Both the position numbers and the translations under genes were made by a program. Positions 48,786 to 58,800 of a stretch of 64,000 nucleotides of DNA are shown one piece after another. The notes beneath the pieces were generated by a model. That model ran no database searches. It was not told where the DNA came from and saw nothing but the letters and a program-made list of their open reading frames with translations. Origin of the DNA: Rhodocyclaceae bacterium (GTDB lineage Bacteria; Pseudomonadota; Gammaproteobacteria; Burkholderiales; Rhodocyclaceae). Position 1 is the first letter of the stretch. The number at the start of each line of letters is the position of its first letter. The DNA lies in the NCBI GenBank assembly GCA_023150275.1, contig JAKLLG010000009.1, positions 83,010 through 147,009 on the forward strand, read 5' to 3'.

Positions 48786-50384
48786 ATGGCCCTGAACCTT
48801 CCCGCCGGCGTGCAGATCAACGCACCGATCAAGCCCGAGTACGAAAGCATCCTCACGCACGACGCGCTGGCCTTCGTTGCCAAGCTGCACCGTGCCTTCG
48901 AGGCCCGCCGCCAGGAGCTGCTGCAGGCCCGCGTCGCCCGCCAGGCGCGCATCGACGCCGGCGAGATGCCTGACTTCCTGCCGGAGACCAAGGCCATCCG
49001 CGAAGGCGACTGGAAGGTCGCGCCGGTGCCGGCTGCGCTGCAGTGCCGTCGCGTCGAGATCACCGGCCCGGTCGAAGCGAAGATGATCATCAACGCCTTC
49101 AACTCGGGCGCCGATTCGTACATGACCGACTTCGAGGATTCCAACTCCCCGAACTGGGACAACCAGATCCAGGGCCAGGTGAACCTGTACAAGGCGATCC
49201 GCCGCGAACTCTCGTTCAAGAACGAAGCCGGCAAGGAATACAAGCTCAACGACAAGATCGCCACGCTGCAGATCCGTCCGCGCGGCTGGCACCTCGACGA
49301 GAAACACGTCACCGTTGACGGCCAGCGCGTCTCCGGCGGCCTGTTCGACTTCGGCCTCGTCTTCTTCCACAACGCCAAGGAGCAGATCGCCCGCGGCGCC
49401 GGCCCGTTCTACTACCTGCCGAAGATGGAAAGCCATCTCGAAGCCCGCCTGTGGAACGACGCCTTCGTCATGGCGCAGGAACACATCGGCATGCCGCAGG
49501 GCACGATCAAGGCCACCGTGCTGATCGAAACCATCCTCGCCACCTTCGAGATGGAAGAAATCCTCTACGAACTGCGCGAGCACTCCGCCGGCCTCAACGC
49601 CGGTCGTTGGGACTACATCTTCTCGTGCATCAAGAAGTTCAAGAAGAACAAGGACTTCTGCCTCGCCCAGCGCGGCGCGATCACGATGGAAGTGCCGTTC
49701 ATGCGCGGCTACGCGCTGGCTCTGGTGCAGGCCTGCCACAAGCGCGGCGCCCCGGCCATGGGCGGCATGTCGGCCCTGATCCCGATCAAGAACGACCCGG
49801 TCGCCAACGAGAAGGCGCTGGCCGGCATCCGCCACGACAAGACCCGCGACGCCAACGACGGCTTCGACGGCGGCTGGGTGGCTCACCCGGGCCTCGTGCC
49901 GATCGCCATGGAGGAGTTCGTCAAGGTGCTCGGCGACAAGCCGAACCAGTTCGAGAAGCAGGTGTCCGGCAACTTCGGCCCGGCCCAGTGGCTCGACTTC
50001 CAGCCGACCACCCCGATCACGGAAGCCGGCCTGCGCAACAACATCAACGTCGGCATCCACTACCTCGGCAGCTGGCTCGCCGGCAACGGCTGCGTGCCGA
50101 TCCACAACCTGATGGAAGATGCGGCCACCGCCGAAATCTCCCGCTCGCAGGTGTGGCAGTGGGTCGTCTCGCCGAAGGGCGTGCTCGACGACGGCCGCAA
50201 GGTCACCGTCGAGATGGTGCGCCCGATGATCGCCGAGGAACTGGCCAAGGTGAAAGCCACCGTCACCGCCCAGGGCGAGGACACGGCCACCTACGACCAG
50301 GCGGCGGTCATCTTCGACAAGATGTCGCTGACGCCGGAATACCCGGAGTTCCTGACCCTCCCGCTGTACGAGGCGATGGCCTGA
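48786..50384 (+). CDS. aceB: malate synthase A
   Basis: AceB condenses glyoxylate with acetyl-CoA to malate, completing the glyoxylate shunt begun by aceA 4 kb upstream. The 532-residue sequence is the short form A. It has MIINAFNSGADSYMTDFEDSNSPNW, the catalytic arginine in LQIRPRGWHL, GTIKATVLIETILATFEMEEIL, and the signature REHSAGLNAGRWDYIF. The C-terminal domain has LMEDAATAEISRSQVWQW with the catalytic aspartate. AAGGAG lies 5 bases before the ATG. A strong terminator follows. Confidence 0.97.
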   Translation: MALNLPAGVQINAPIKPEYESILTHDALAFVAKLHRAFEARRQELLQARVARQARIDAGEMPDFLPETKAIREGDWKVAPVPAALQCRRVEITGPVEAKMIINAFNSGADSYMTDFEDSNSPNWDNQIQGQVNLYKAIRRELSFKNEAGKEYKLNDKIATLQIRPRGWHLDEKHVTVDGQRVSGGLFDFGLVFFHNAKEQIARGAGPFYYLPKMESHLEARLWNDAFVMAQEHIGMPQGTIKATVLIETILATFEMEEILYELREHSAGLNAGRWDYIFSCIKKFKKNKDFCLAQRGAITMEVPFMRGYALALVQACHKRGAPAMGGMSALIPIKNDPVANEKALAGIRHDKTRDANDGFDGGWVAHPGLVPIAMEEFVKVLGDKPNQFEKQVSGNFGPAQWLDFQPTTPITEAGLRNNINVGIHYLGSWLAGNGCVPIHNLMEDAATAEISRSQVWQWVVSPKGVLDDGRKVTVEMVRPMIAEELAKVKATVTAQGEDTATYDQAAVIFDKMSLTPEYPEFLTLPLYEAMA

Positions 50385-50420
50385 GCAACACCCCGCACCC
50401 GCAGGGGTGAAAGCAGAAAG

Positions 50421-50455
50421 AAACGGCACCGCGGGTCAGACCCGGTGCCGTTTTT
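50421..50455 (+). terminator. intrinsic terminator after aceB
   Basis: AAACGGCACC (50421-50430) pairs with GGTGCCGTTT (from 50444), with inner pairing CGGGT/ACCCG and one bulge, and the tail is TTTTT. It lies 37 bases after the aceB stop and just before the lrgA ribosome site, so lrgAB expression may need readthrough or its own promoter. Confidence 0.88.
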
Positions 50456-50472
50456 CATTCGAGGAAAACATC

Positions 50473-50829
50473 ATGATCGCTGCCCTGACCCAGCTCCTGA
50501 TTTTCCAGCTCATCGGCGAGGTGATCGCGCGCGGGCTCGACCTGCCGGTGCCCGGCCCGGTGATCGGCATGGCGCTGCTGTTCGCCGTGCTGGCGTTGCG
50601 CAACGGCCCCGGCGAATCGCTGCAGACGACCAGCCAGACGCTGCTCTCGCATCTATCGCTGCTGTTCGTGCCGGCAGGCGTCGGCATCGTCGTGCATCTC
50701 TCGCGCGTCGCTGACGAGTGGCTGGCGCTGCTCGCCGCGCTGGTGGTCAGCACCTTCGTCTCGATGGCCGTCACCGCGCTGGTGATGAAAGCCCTCGCCC
50801 ACAAGGCGGCCACGGGAGAAAAGGCATGA
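50473..50829 (+). CDS. lrgA: LrgA/CidA family membrane protein
   Basis: The 118-residue protein has four hydrophobic helices and the LrgA/CidA features FQLIGEVIARGLDLPVPGPVIGMALLFAVL and LLSHLSLLFVPAGVGIVVHL. The family was first seen as holin-like, but LrgAB-type proteins are now known to transport pyruvate in Bacillus and streptococci and glycolate/glycerate in plastids (PLGG1). The ATG at 50473 has GAGG upstream. lrgB starts inside its stop codon. Its place directly behind aceB favours a small-carboxylate role. Confidence 0.9.
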   Translation: MIAALTQLLIFQLIGEVIARGLDLPVPGPVIGMALLFAVLALRNGPGESLQTTSQTLLSHLSLLFVPAGVGIVVHLSRVADEWLALLAALVVSTFVSMAVTALVMKALAHKAATGEKA

Positions 50830-51545
50830 ACCCGCGCATCACCGACCTCTGGGTCTATCTCTCGACCTCGCCGCTGCTCGGCCTGACGCTGACCTTGCTC
50901 GCCTACCAGGGCGCGGTGTGGGTGAACAAGCGCTGCGGCGGCTCGCCGCTGGCCAACCCGGTGCTCATCGCCGTCACTGCGCTGGTGGCGCTGCTGCTCG
51001 CCACCGGCACGCCCTACCAGACCTACTTCGACGGCGCCCAGTTCGTGCACTTCCTGCTCGGCCCGGCCACTGTCGCACTGGCGATTCCGCTCTACGTGCA
51101 TTTCCGCCGGGTGAAGGCGATGCTGCTGCCGATCGTCGTCGGCCTCGTCGCCGGCAGCCTGACCGCGGCCTTCTCGGCGCTGCTGGTCGCCAAGGCACTC
51201 GGCGCCAGCGTCGCGACGCAGCTCTCGCTCGCCCCGAAGTCGGTGACGACGCCGATCGCCATGGGCATCGCCGAACGCATCGGCGGCCTGCCTTCGCTCA
51301 CCGCCGTACTGGTGATCACCACCGGCATCCTCGGCGCCGTCGCCGGCCGCTACCTGTTCGACGCACTCGGCGTGGGCGATCCGGCGATCCGCGGCTTCGC
51401 CACCGGCGTCACCGCGCACGGCATCGGCACCGCCCGCGCCTTCCAGGAAAGCGAACAGGCCGGCGCCTTCTCGGCGCTGGCGATGGGCATGAACGGCCTG
51501 CTCACGGCCATGCTGCTGCCAGTGCTGCTGACCCTGCTCGACTGA
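50826..51545 (+). CDS. lrgB: LrgB/CidB family membrane protein
   Basis: The 239-residue partner of LrgA has about seven membrane helices and the LrgB core: NPVLIAVTALVALLLATGTPYQTYFDGAQFVHFLLGPATVALAIPLY, LAPKSVTTPIAMGIAERIGGLPSLTA, and GFATGVTAHGIGTARAF, which are the strongly conserved TTP(I/V)A and GTAHGIGTA-type motifs. ATG overlaps the lrgA stop (ATGA). It converges with the caspase-like gene with only 6 bases between stops. Transport of pyruvate, glycolate or a related acid is inferred from family and context. Confidence 0.92.
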   Translation: MNPRITDLWVYLSTSPLLGLTLTLLAYQGAVWVNKRCGGSPLANPVLIAVTALVALLLATGTPYQTYFDGAQFVHFLLGPATVALAIPLYVHFRRVKAMLLPIVVGLVAGSLTAAFSALLVAKALGASVATQLSLAPKSVTTPIAMGIAERIGGLPSLTAVLVITTGILGAVAGRYLFDALGVGDPAIRGFATGVTAHGIGTARAFQESEQAGAFSALAMGMNGLLTAMLLPVLLTLLD

Positions 51546-51551
51546 GCGCCG

Positions 51552-53867
51552 TTACTTGCGCACCTCGCCCAGAACGAAGTCGGCGCCAATCACGAAGTGC
51601 GCCGGGGTCTGGTTCAAACCCTCGCCGGAAAGATAGGGACGCGCAACTTTCTCGAGGTTTTCGCCCACATAATTTGCCAGCTGGTGCGCGCTGATCCGGC
51701 CATCGCCATCCTTCGCCGCCTGCCCGCGCAAGCCCTGCAGGATAGTGTGGGTGAAAACGCCGTGTCCGAGTTCGGGTAGTTCGGCGGCCTGCTGGTCGCG
51801 CCGTGTCGCCGTAAGCACGGTGATGCCCGCATTGCGGCCGACATCCTGAACAAAACGGCGCTGGAACGCGCGGAAACGGTTGAAACTGTCGATACCCGCG
51901 CCAGCATTGCAGGCATCGACCATCATGAAAATGCGCTTGGGTGGCGCGTTTACGAGCGCATCCTGAATTTCCTTCGCCGAAATCGCGGTAGCCGCCAGGC
52001 GACGCGGGTCGGCATCGTGCGGAAGGAAATACCACTCGCCATCCTGTGCGAAGCCATGCCCGGCGAAGATCAGCACGACAGAATCCTCGGGATTCAATTT
52101 TTCGAGCTGCGCCAATTGCATCCGTACTTCCTTGCGCGTGGCGCGCGCGTCGAGCACCAGCACAGGCAAGGTTTCCTTGTGCGTTGCGCCGCTCGCAGAG
52201 CCGATGTTCTTGACGATGGCCTGCACGTCACCGGCCGCAAAGTCGAGGTTGATGTCCGGATTCCGGTATTTGTCGATACCGGTGCCGAGCACGTACAGGC
52301 GGCCCTGCGAGCGGAAACCATCGGTTGTCTCACGCTTGATTTCGGAGCGGGTCGCTACGCCGTGCGCGTTGCGTACCTCGCCAAAAACCTCGTTGACGCC
52401 ACCTTCCGGCGTGAAGGAAAACACCTGCACGAGGAGGATCCTGTTATCGCGAGCGACGCGCTGCGAACCGATGCGGGTCTTTTCCGGCAGACGCTTGCCG
52501 TTGTGGTAGAGACGGATGTCTTCCGGCAATTCGCCGCCGTTGCTCTCTGCCACGGCGACGACCTTCATCGCCTGCCCGGACTGCATCCGTCCATCAGGAA
52601 ATTCGAGCTCCAGCTTTGCCGGCGGGAAAACACCCTGCCCGGTGTTGGCGGGCACCGTCGGCAAGGCTTTCTTTTCCTGATCGCCAACATAGGCGGCCAG
52701 CAACCCCGGCTGGTAATAGGTCTGGAAGAACTGGTCGAGATCGAGTTTGCCCTTTTCCGCGTTCCACTTCACGTCCTTCGTGCCGTCCACGGTACCGTCA
52801 TAGCGTCCCTCGTGATCGACGATCACCCAGCCCGCCGAAGCGGGCACCACAGCCACCAGATAGTGAGGCAGACCAAGCTCCCGCAAGTGCAGCACACCAT
52901 CAGCGCGCGCCGAAATGAAGCGCTGCTCGGAGACAAAGGCGGCGGCACGCGCACCGGAATCAACCGCTTGCCACTGCGTCCCCCAGCCGGCATTGACCTC
53001 GCCGCTCTCGGTGACGACCAGCAGTCGGGTGCCCCCCGTATTCAGCGAAATCGACTGCACCCTGGCCGCCGGCGCATGGATCGTCGTCGCCCCACCGCGG
53101 GCAACCGTGATGATCTGCCCGGAGACAAGCCGTGCCGCGATCGTGCCATTGCGGCCGAAGGCAGACAGTTCCACTACGTCGCGCAAGCTCGTCACGACCT
53201 GATCGCGCTCGTCGAAGAACTTTGCCTCGTGATTGGCGGCGAGCGCCGCGAACCGGCGGCTGCCGGCATCCGCGACGATTTGCGTCACGGGTGCGTCAAA
53301 TTGCTTCCTGCCGCGCGTCAATGCCCCCCGGGCATCAATGCGTGCCGTGCTGCCGTCAGCGCCGCCCAGCAAGACGACGCGGGCGGCCCCCAGCACCGCA
53401 GCGCTGGCCGGAAAGCCTTCGGCTATTGGCGCCTGCCGGCCGTCACCACTGCTCTGCAGGGCATGCAGACTGCCTTCGCGCAGCACCAGCAGGCGCGCTC
53501 CGGATCGGTCGTAGGCCACCGGACGGGCAGCACCGTCCATCCTGAACTCGGCGATCTGTGCGCTGCGATCGAAATCCCAGACGATCACCTGCCCGTCGTC
53601 GAACGATTGCAGCAGGACGCGATCAGGCTGGTAGTGAAACTGCGCAAAGCGCCCCTTGGTACGTTCGACACTCAGCGTCAGGCGGATCATGCGCGAGGCG
53701 ATCGAATCGGCGATACCGCCGCCCACCTGGGCACCGACGCGATCGCTGACGACACCCCGGTTCAGGTTGCCGGGGCCGGCACCGTAGCCCTGTGCGGCGG
53801 CATGCTCACTCGCGAAAACACCAGCAAGCAGCGCGAAGGCGAAATGGAATAAACGGAAATGGCTCAT
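51552..53867 (-). CDS. secreted caspase-like (peptidase C14) protein
   Basis: The 771-residue protein has a Sec signal peptide (FHFAFALLAGVFASEHAAAQ). Residues about 60-370 are beta-rich with repeating VIVWDFDR, LLVLREG and ARLVSGQIITVARGG segments like a WD40-type propeller. A linker follows, and a caspase domain (about 520-771) has the catalytic histidine in FAGHGFAQDG (H604) and cysteine in MMVDACNAG (C653). After these comes KDGDGRISAHQL near 719, resembling a calcium loop. Both catalytic residues are intact, so it should be an active protease, probably in the periplasm. The start at 53867 has GGGAGG upstream. Substrate is unknown. Confidence 0.85.
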   Translation of the reverse strand: MSHFRLFHFAFALLAGVFASEHAAAQGYGAGPGNLNRGVVSDRVGAQVGGGIADSIASRMIRLTLSVERTKGRFAQFHYQPDRVLLQSFDDGQVIVWDFDRSAQIAEFRMDGAARPVAYDRSGARLLVLREGSLHALQSSGDGRQAPIAEGFPASAAVLGAARVVLLGGADGSTARIDARGALTRGRKQFDAPVTQIVADAGSRRFAALAANHEAKFFDERDQVVTSLRDVVELSAFGRNGTIAARLVSGQIITVARGGATTIHAPAARVQSISLNTGGTRLLVVTESGEVNAGWGTQWQAVDSGARAAAFVSEQRFISARADGVLHLRELGLPHYLVAVVPASAGWVIVDHEGRYDGTVDGTKDVKWNAEKGKLDLDQFFQTYYQPGLLAAYVGDQEKKALPTVPANTGQGVFPPAKLELEFPDGRMQSGQAMKVVAVAESNGGELPEDIRLYHNGKRLPEKTRIGSQRVARDNRILLVQVFSFTPEGGVNEVFGEVRNAHGVATRSEIKRETTDGFRSQGRLYVLGTGIDKYRNPDINLDFAAGDVQAIVKNIGSASGATHKETLPVLVLDARATRKEVRMQLAQLEKLNPEDSVVLIFAGHGFAQDGEWYFLPHDADPRRLAATAISAKEIQDALVNAPPKRIFMMVDACNAGAGIDSFNRFRAFQRRFVQDVGRNAGITVLTATRRDQQAAELPELGHGVFTHTILQGLRGQAAKDGDGRISAHQLANYVGENLEKVARPYLSGEGLNQTPAHFVIGADFVLGEVRK

Positions 53868-53881
53868 CGTCCCTCCCATGC

Positions 53882-53904
53882 AAAAAGGCCCCGCAGGGCC
53901 TTTT
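53882..53904 (-). terminator. intrinsic terminator after the beta-barrel gene
   Basis: AAAAGGCCC (53883-53891) pairs with GGGCCTTTT (53896-53904) around CGCA. On the minus strand it is followed by a run of five T. It lies 28 bases past the stop of the beta-barrel gene and just before the ribosome site of the caspase gene, so those two genes are probably separate transcripts or partly uncoupled. Confidence 0.82.
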
Positions 53905-53931
53905 CGAAAACGTTTTCAGACGGCAGCGGCA

Positions 53932-54750
53932 TCAGAAGCGGAAGCGTGCGGCAATCGTGAATACGTCGACCGAGTAACGCGAATCGGACGGCACGTCGTC
54001 ATCGATCTTGCGTTCATACTTGACGCTGACCGCGGCATCCTTGGCCAGTTCCTTTTCCAGGCCGATGCGTGCGTAGGTGGCGTACGAATCCTCGCGATTG
54101 GTGTCGGAAACCTGCAGGCCGGCATAGCCGGTCAGCCCCCAGCCGAAGCGATAGCCGACTTCGCCGTCGCCGATGTACTTGGTCGATGAACTGGTGGTCG
54201 TGATACCGCCCGAACGGCTGTCGAATTCCGAGGCACCCATTTCAAGACGCCACTTGGCGTAGAGGTTGCCGAAGTTGTGCGCCCCGTTGATCGACGCCGC
54301 ACCGCCGTTGCCGTGACCGCTGATGCCGGGCGCGCCGAAGGTCGTGAAATCGGCACGGGCGACACCGAAGATGCTGTTGGTGAAGCGATAGGCAACGTAA
54401 GGGGAAAGATCCCAGCCATGCGAATGGAAGCGGCTGGTGTCGTTGTAGGAAAGAGCAACGCCGACCGTCCAGTCCTTGCCCAGATCACGGTCGTAGCCAA
54501 CGACCGAAATGTCGGTACCGATACGCGACTCGCCACGCGGGTCGACGTACAGGCGCGAGTAGGAACCCCACACGTTGTTCGGCGCCTTCAACCCGGGCTC
54601 CCCGGCGACAGTGGTCGATACGCGGGTACTCACCGCGTCGCCGATCAGTTTGGCGACCTGCTTGTTGACCTCGTCCTGCGTATCCGCGCAGACACTGCCA
54701 GACGCGAGCGCAACTGCGACGAGTCCGGACTTGACGATCTTGCTGTTCAT
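53932..54750 (-). CDS. predicted outer membrane beta-barrel protein
   Basis: The 272-residue protein has a signal peptide (KSGLVAVALASGSVCAD). A soluble N-terminal segment to about residue 55 is followed by alternating amphipathic strands: WGSYSRLYVDPRGESRIGTDISVVGYDR, WTVGVALSYNDTSRFHSHGWDLSPYVAYRF, GYRFGWGLTGYAGLQVSDTN. It ends in RFRF with terminal phenylalanine, the BamA-recognition signature of outer membrane barrels. The pattern resembles autotransporter-type barrels without a passenger. CAGGAGAG precedes the ATG. Function is unknown. It lies directly upstream of the caspase-like gene. Confidence 0.8.
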   Translation of the reverse strand: MNSKIVKSGLVAVALASGSVCADTQDEVNKQVAKLIGDAVSTRVSTTVAGEPGLKAPNNVWGSYSRLYVDPRGESRIGTDISVVGYDRDLGKDWTVGVALSYNDTSRFHSHGWDLSPYVAYRFTNSIFGVARADFTTFGAPGISGHGNGGAASINGAHNFGNLYAKWRLEMGASEFDSRSGGITTTSSSTKYIGDGEVGYRFGWGLTGYAGLQVSDTNREDSYATYARIGLEKELAKDAAVSVKYERKIDDDVPSDSRYSVDVFTIAARFRF

Positions 54751-54941
54751 GCTGCTCTCCTGCCCACGATTTATACAAACGTGCTAAAGGTAGAGAAGCC
54801 GCCAGAGCAGGTCAATCCGGCGACAACACAGGCGACGGAAAAGCCGCATATATGTTGCCGGGATGCAACAACTCAGGACCATCTCCGGGCGCAAACCATT
54901 GCACGTGACGACAGACCTGCGGCTACGCTAGAGTCGCGCCC

Positions 54942-55880
54942 ATGGATATCCTGATCGACATCATCCTCAAGGCCGGCCGCTCGGCAGTTGAGCTTGCGCT
55001 TTTCGTGCTGCTGCCGGTGATGGTCGTCATGCTCTCGCTGATGCGCCTGCTTGAAGCGCGCGGCGCGCTCGATCGTTTGGTGGCGCTGCTGGCACCGCTG
55101 CTCCGCCCGCTCGGGCTGACCGGGCTTGGTGTTTTTGCGGCCTTGCAGATCAACTTCGTCAGCTTCGCGGCACCGATCGCCACGCTCGCGATGATGGAGC
55201 AGCGTGGCAATTCCGATCGCCACCTGGCGGCAACGCTGGCGATGGTGCTGGCGATGGCGCAGGCCAACGCGGCACTGCCGATGATGACGATGGGGCTCAA
55301 TTTCGGGGCGACACTGGCGTGGTCGATCGCTGGCGGCCTTGCCGCTGCGGCGGTGACCTACTACGGCTTCGGGCGCGGACTGTCGACCGCGGAAACGGCG
55401 GTCGACGAAACGCTGCACCATCGCGAAGCACACAACGCCAAGGGCGTGCTCGATGTGATCAACCACGCCGGAGCGGAAGCCTTCAAGATCGCCGTGGGCG
55501 CGATTCCGATGCTGGTGCTCTCGCTGGTCGCCGTCACCGCGCTCAAGCACTTCGGTGCCATCGATCTGCTCACCGTGTGGCTGACCCCCCTGTTGACGAC
55601 ATTCTCGATCGATCCGGCGATCATCCTGCCGGCGCTCACCAAATATCTCGCCGGCGGCACGGCGATGATGGGCGTCGTCGACGAAATGCGGCGTGCGGGG
55701 CAGATGAGCGTCGAACTGCTCAACGCCAGCGCCGGCTTCCTGATCCACCCCTTCGACATCCCCGGTGTGGCAGTGCTCATTTCGGCAGGAAAGCGGGTGG
55801 CGGCGATGTGGGTCCCGGCGGCGCTCGGCGCCTGCGCCGGTATCGCGGTTCGCAGCCTCGGTCACGCGTTGCTGGGCTGA
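54942..55880 (+). CDS. nucleoside recognition (Gate) domain membrane protein
   Basis: The 312-residue protein has eight or so membrane helices in two similar halves with the Gate/nucleoside-recognition motifs PVMVVMLSLMRLLEARGALDRLVALLAPLLRPLGLTGLGVFA and SVAVTALKHFGAIDLL-like IDLLTVWLTPLLTTFSIDPAIILPALTKYLAGGTAMMG. Relatives include the spore maturation proteins SpmA/SpmB and parts of nucleoside and iron transporters. Substrate cannot be told. The last 19 bases overlap the 3' end of the convergent histidine kinase gene. Confidence 0.85.
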   Translation: MDILIDIILKAGRSAVELALFVLLPVMVVMLSLMRLLEARGALDRLVALLAPLLRPLGLTGLGVFAALQINFVSFAAPIATLAMMEQRGNSDRHLAATLAMVLAMAQANAALPMMTMGLNFGATLAWSIAGGLAAAAVTYYGFGRGLSTAETAVDETLHHREAHNAKGVLDVINHAGAEAFKIAVGAIPMLVLSLVAVTALKHFGAIDLLTVWLTPLLTTFSIDPAIILPALTKYLAGGTAMMGVVDEMRRAGQMSVELLNASAGFLIHPFDIPGVAVLISAGKRVAAMWVPAALGACAGIAVRSLGHALLG

Positions 55881-58800
55881 CTTTCAGCGCGCTGCGGCGC
55901 AACGAGCGGCAATTCTATGCTGAAGCAGGCACCCTGCCCCGGCGCGCTTTCAACCCGGATCTCGCCACCGAGCACACCGGTGACGATGTTGTAAACAATG
56001 TTCAGGCCGAGTCCAGAGCCTCCCCTGCCAAGGCGGGTCGTGAAGAACGGGTCAAAGATGCGGCGCAGGTTTTCCACGGGCACGCCAACGCCATCGTCGG
56101 CGATCGTCACCCGCACACGGCCGTCGACGAGCTTGCCGGTAATGTCGATGTTCCCCTTGCGGCCACCATCGTCGAAGGCGTGGAAAAGTGCATTGTTGAC
56201 GAGGTTGGCGACCACCTGTCCGAACGGCCCCGGGTAGCTGTCGAGCACGATGCCCGGATCGATCGCGACGCGCAGTTCCACCGGTCGCTTCTTCATCTGC
56301 GGCTGCAGCATTACCAGAATTTCATCGACCACCTCGGCGAGCCCGAACTGACGACGTTGCTCGCTCGCCTGATCGACGGCCACCTGCTTGAAGCTCGTGA
56401 TCAGGTTCGAGGCGCGCTGCAGGTTGGCGAGCAGCATCCGCGACGCATCGCGCGCGCGCCCGATGAAGGCGAGGAGTGCCGAGCGCCGCAGGGTGCCTTC
56501 GTGCACCGTCTGGTCGAACTGATCGGCCATCTCGACCAGCGTGCTGGCAACGGTGACGCTATTGCCGATCGGCGTGTTCAGCTCGTGCGCCACGCCGGCA
56601 ACCACCGACCCCAGCGCCGCCAGCTTTTCCGAGCGCACGAGATCATTCTGCGCGCGCTGCAGGGTATCCAGCGCGCCGGAAAGCTCGCGATTGGCCTGAT
56701 CAAGTTCGCTCGTCCTTGCCCGCACACGTTCGTCGAGCTGCTCGTTCAATTCGCGCAACTGCGCCTCGGCGGCGAGACGCGAACACTCCGCACGCCGCGC
56801 CTCGACCATCTGCCCCACGGTGAGCAGCAGCGGGTGCAGCCAATCGACCAGGGCCTCATCGTAGCCACCCGCCCGATTGGCCAGCCCGGCCATCGCAATC
56901 AGGCGCCCGCCGACGTGCACCGGGATGCCGAGAAAGGCATTCAACGGCGGATGTCCGGGCGGCAGGCCGCCGCGCCGCGCGTCGCGTGCCGGATCATTGG
57001 CGATCACCGGTCGGCCGCTGGAGAGCGCCGCACCGAACAGCGTCTTCAGATTGCGGAATTCCAGGCCGGCTGAGGCGCTCTCGTCATAGAGGCGCCGGGT
57101 TTCGTCGTTCCACGCGATATTGGTGAGCGCATGTGTTTTCAAATAGGGGGCGCCATCATCCGCGAACAGCACCTCGCCTACGAACCCGTATTCACTGCCG
57201 GTCAGCGCAAGCAGATCGGCAAGCAGCGTCGAGAACGCCTCGGTCTGCGCATTGGCAATAAAGTCTGCCTGCGCGCGCGCCACCGCATCGGACAGCGCAA
57301 GCTGGCGCGCCAGACGATCATTCACATCGATCAGCGAGCGCTCGGCGCGGCGCAGGTCGCTGACGTCCTCCTGCACCATGACCAGCAACTCGCGGTCACC
57401 GACCTGGGCCTTGCGTGCCGAAATCCGGCAAGTCAGCTCGACGCCATCGCCCCGCACCAGGCGCGTCTCAAACCCGGATACGGCGCCGTCGGCAACGATG
57501 GTCGCGAGCACCCGGTCGCGATCCGGCAAGGACGCCCACAAGCCCATTTCGGCACCGGTCAGCCCCATCACGTCTTCCCGGCGACGCAAAAACTGGCGCT
57601 CCCAGGCATCGTTCGCCGACACCGAGGCATAGTTGCGCGCGACATCGGAGACGATCATCGCTACCGGTGACGCGTTGAACACCGCCTGCAACTCGGCCTC
57701 GCTCGCGCGCAGCCGCGCCTCGGCGGTCTTGAGCGAGGAAATGTCATTGACCGTCGCGAGTATGGCGCCGCTCCCCAGACCCGGATCGTCAAGCCGCGCG
57801 GCGGAAAGCAGGGCGAGCACCTCCGCGCCATCCTTGCGCAGGTAGGCACGCTCCGCGGAGAAGAATGTATAGGAATCATCCTCCAGCATGCGCCCGACGC
57901 CGGCGCGGGCTGCCTCGGCATGTGTGGGATGAACCAGTTCGAGGTAGGGCCGGCCGACCAGTTCGCGCAGTTCGTAGCCGAGGATGTCGGCGAGGCGCTG
58001 ATTGCACATGGCAATCTTTCCGTCCGCATCGAGCAGCATGATGCCGGCCGGAGAGAGATCGAAGAGGCGCTGCAACCAGAGTTCGCGCGCGCGCAGCGCA
58101 TCTTCCGCAAACTGCTGTTCGGTGGTATCGAGATACGCTGTCATCAGCAATTCTCGCCCCGCGGCGCGGATGAAGCGCCCGAATAGATGGCAGTTACGCT
58201 CGCTGCCGTTCTTGCGCCGCATACGGACGGCCATGCCGGAGACCGTCGCATCGCGCTTTGTTGCATCGAGATAGCGCTGCCGGTCCTCGGGATTGACCCA
58301 TAGCCCGATATCCGCGCCGCTGACGCCCTCGGCCTCCGCCGGGGAGTAACCGAAGTTGCGGTACCAGGCCTCGTTCCAGTGCGTCCCGCGGTAACCGTCA
58401 TCACGCGTCGTGTAGGCCAGCGGGATTGGTGCCAGCTCGAAGAGCGTATTGAAACTGGCCTCGCTTTCACGCAGCGCGATTTCGACACGCTTCTGGGCGG
58501 TAATGTCTGCAAGCATGGAAATCGCCAGCTTCTCGCCATCGATTTCCACAACCCGACTCGAATAGAGCAGCCAACGCGGCGCTCCGCCCGCAGTGGCATA
58601 TTCCAGTTCGATGCCATCGAGCCGCCCGCTGGCGAGAAGTGCCGCACGCTGCGCATCCGCCGTCGCCGCATCGGTAACACCGAGCTCGACCGCGTTGCGG
58701 CCAATCAGCGCCTCTCGGGGAAGGCCGCTGAATTCGAGATAGGCAGGGTTTACCTCGACATAGTTGCCATCCGAGATGCGGTTGACCACCACAGGGTAAG

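Noticed and set aside
49451..50410. Plus-strand frame overlapping aceB in another phase
   Set aside because: It is composed almost wholly of Arg, Gly, Pro and His as expected from out-of-phase reading of GC-rich coding DNA; aceB occupies the region.
53906..53917. Palindrome GAAAACGTTTTC next to the beta-barrel gene terminator
   Set aside because: It lies downstream of a stop codon and beside a terminator, with no gene starting nearby to regulate; likely chance or part of the terminator region.
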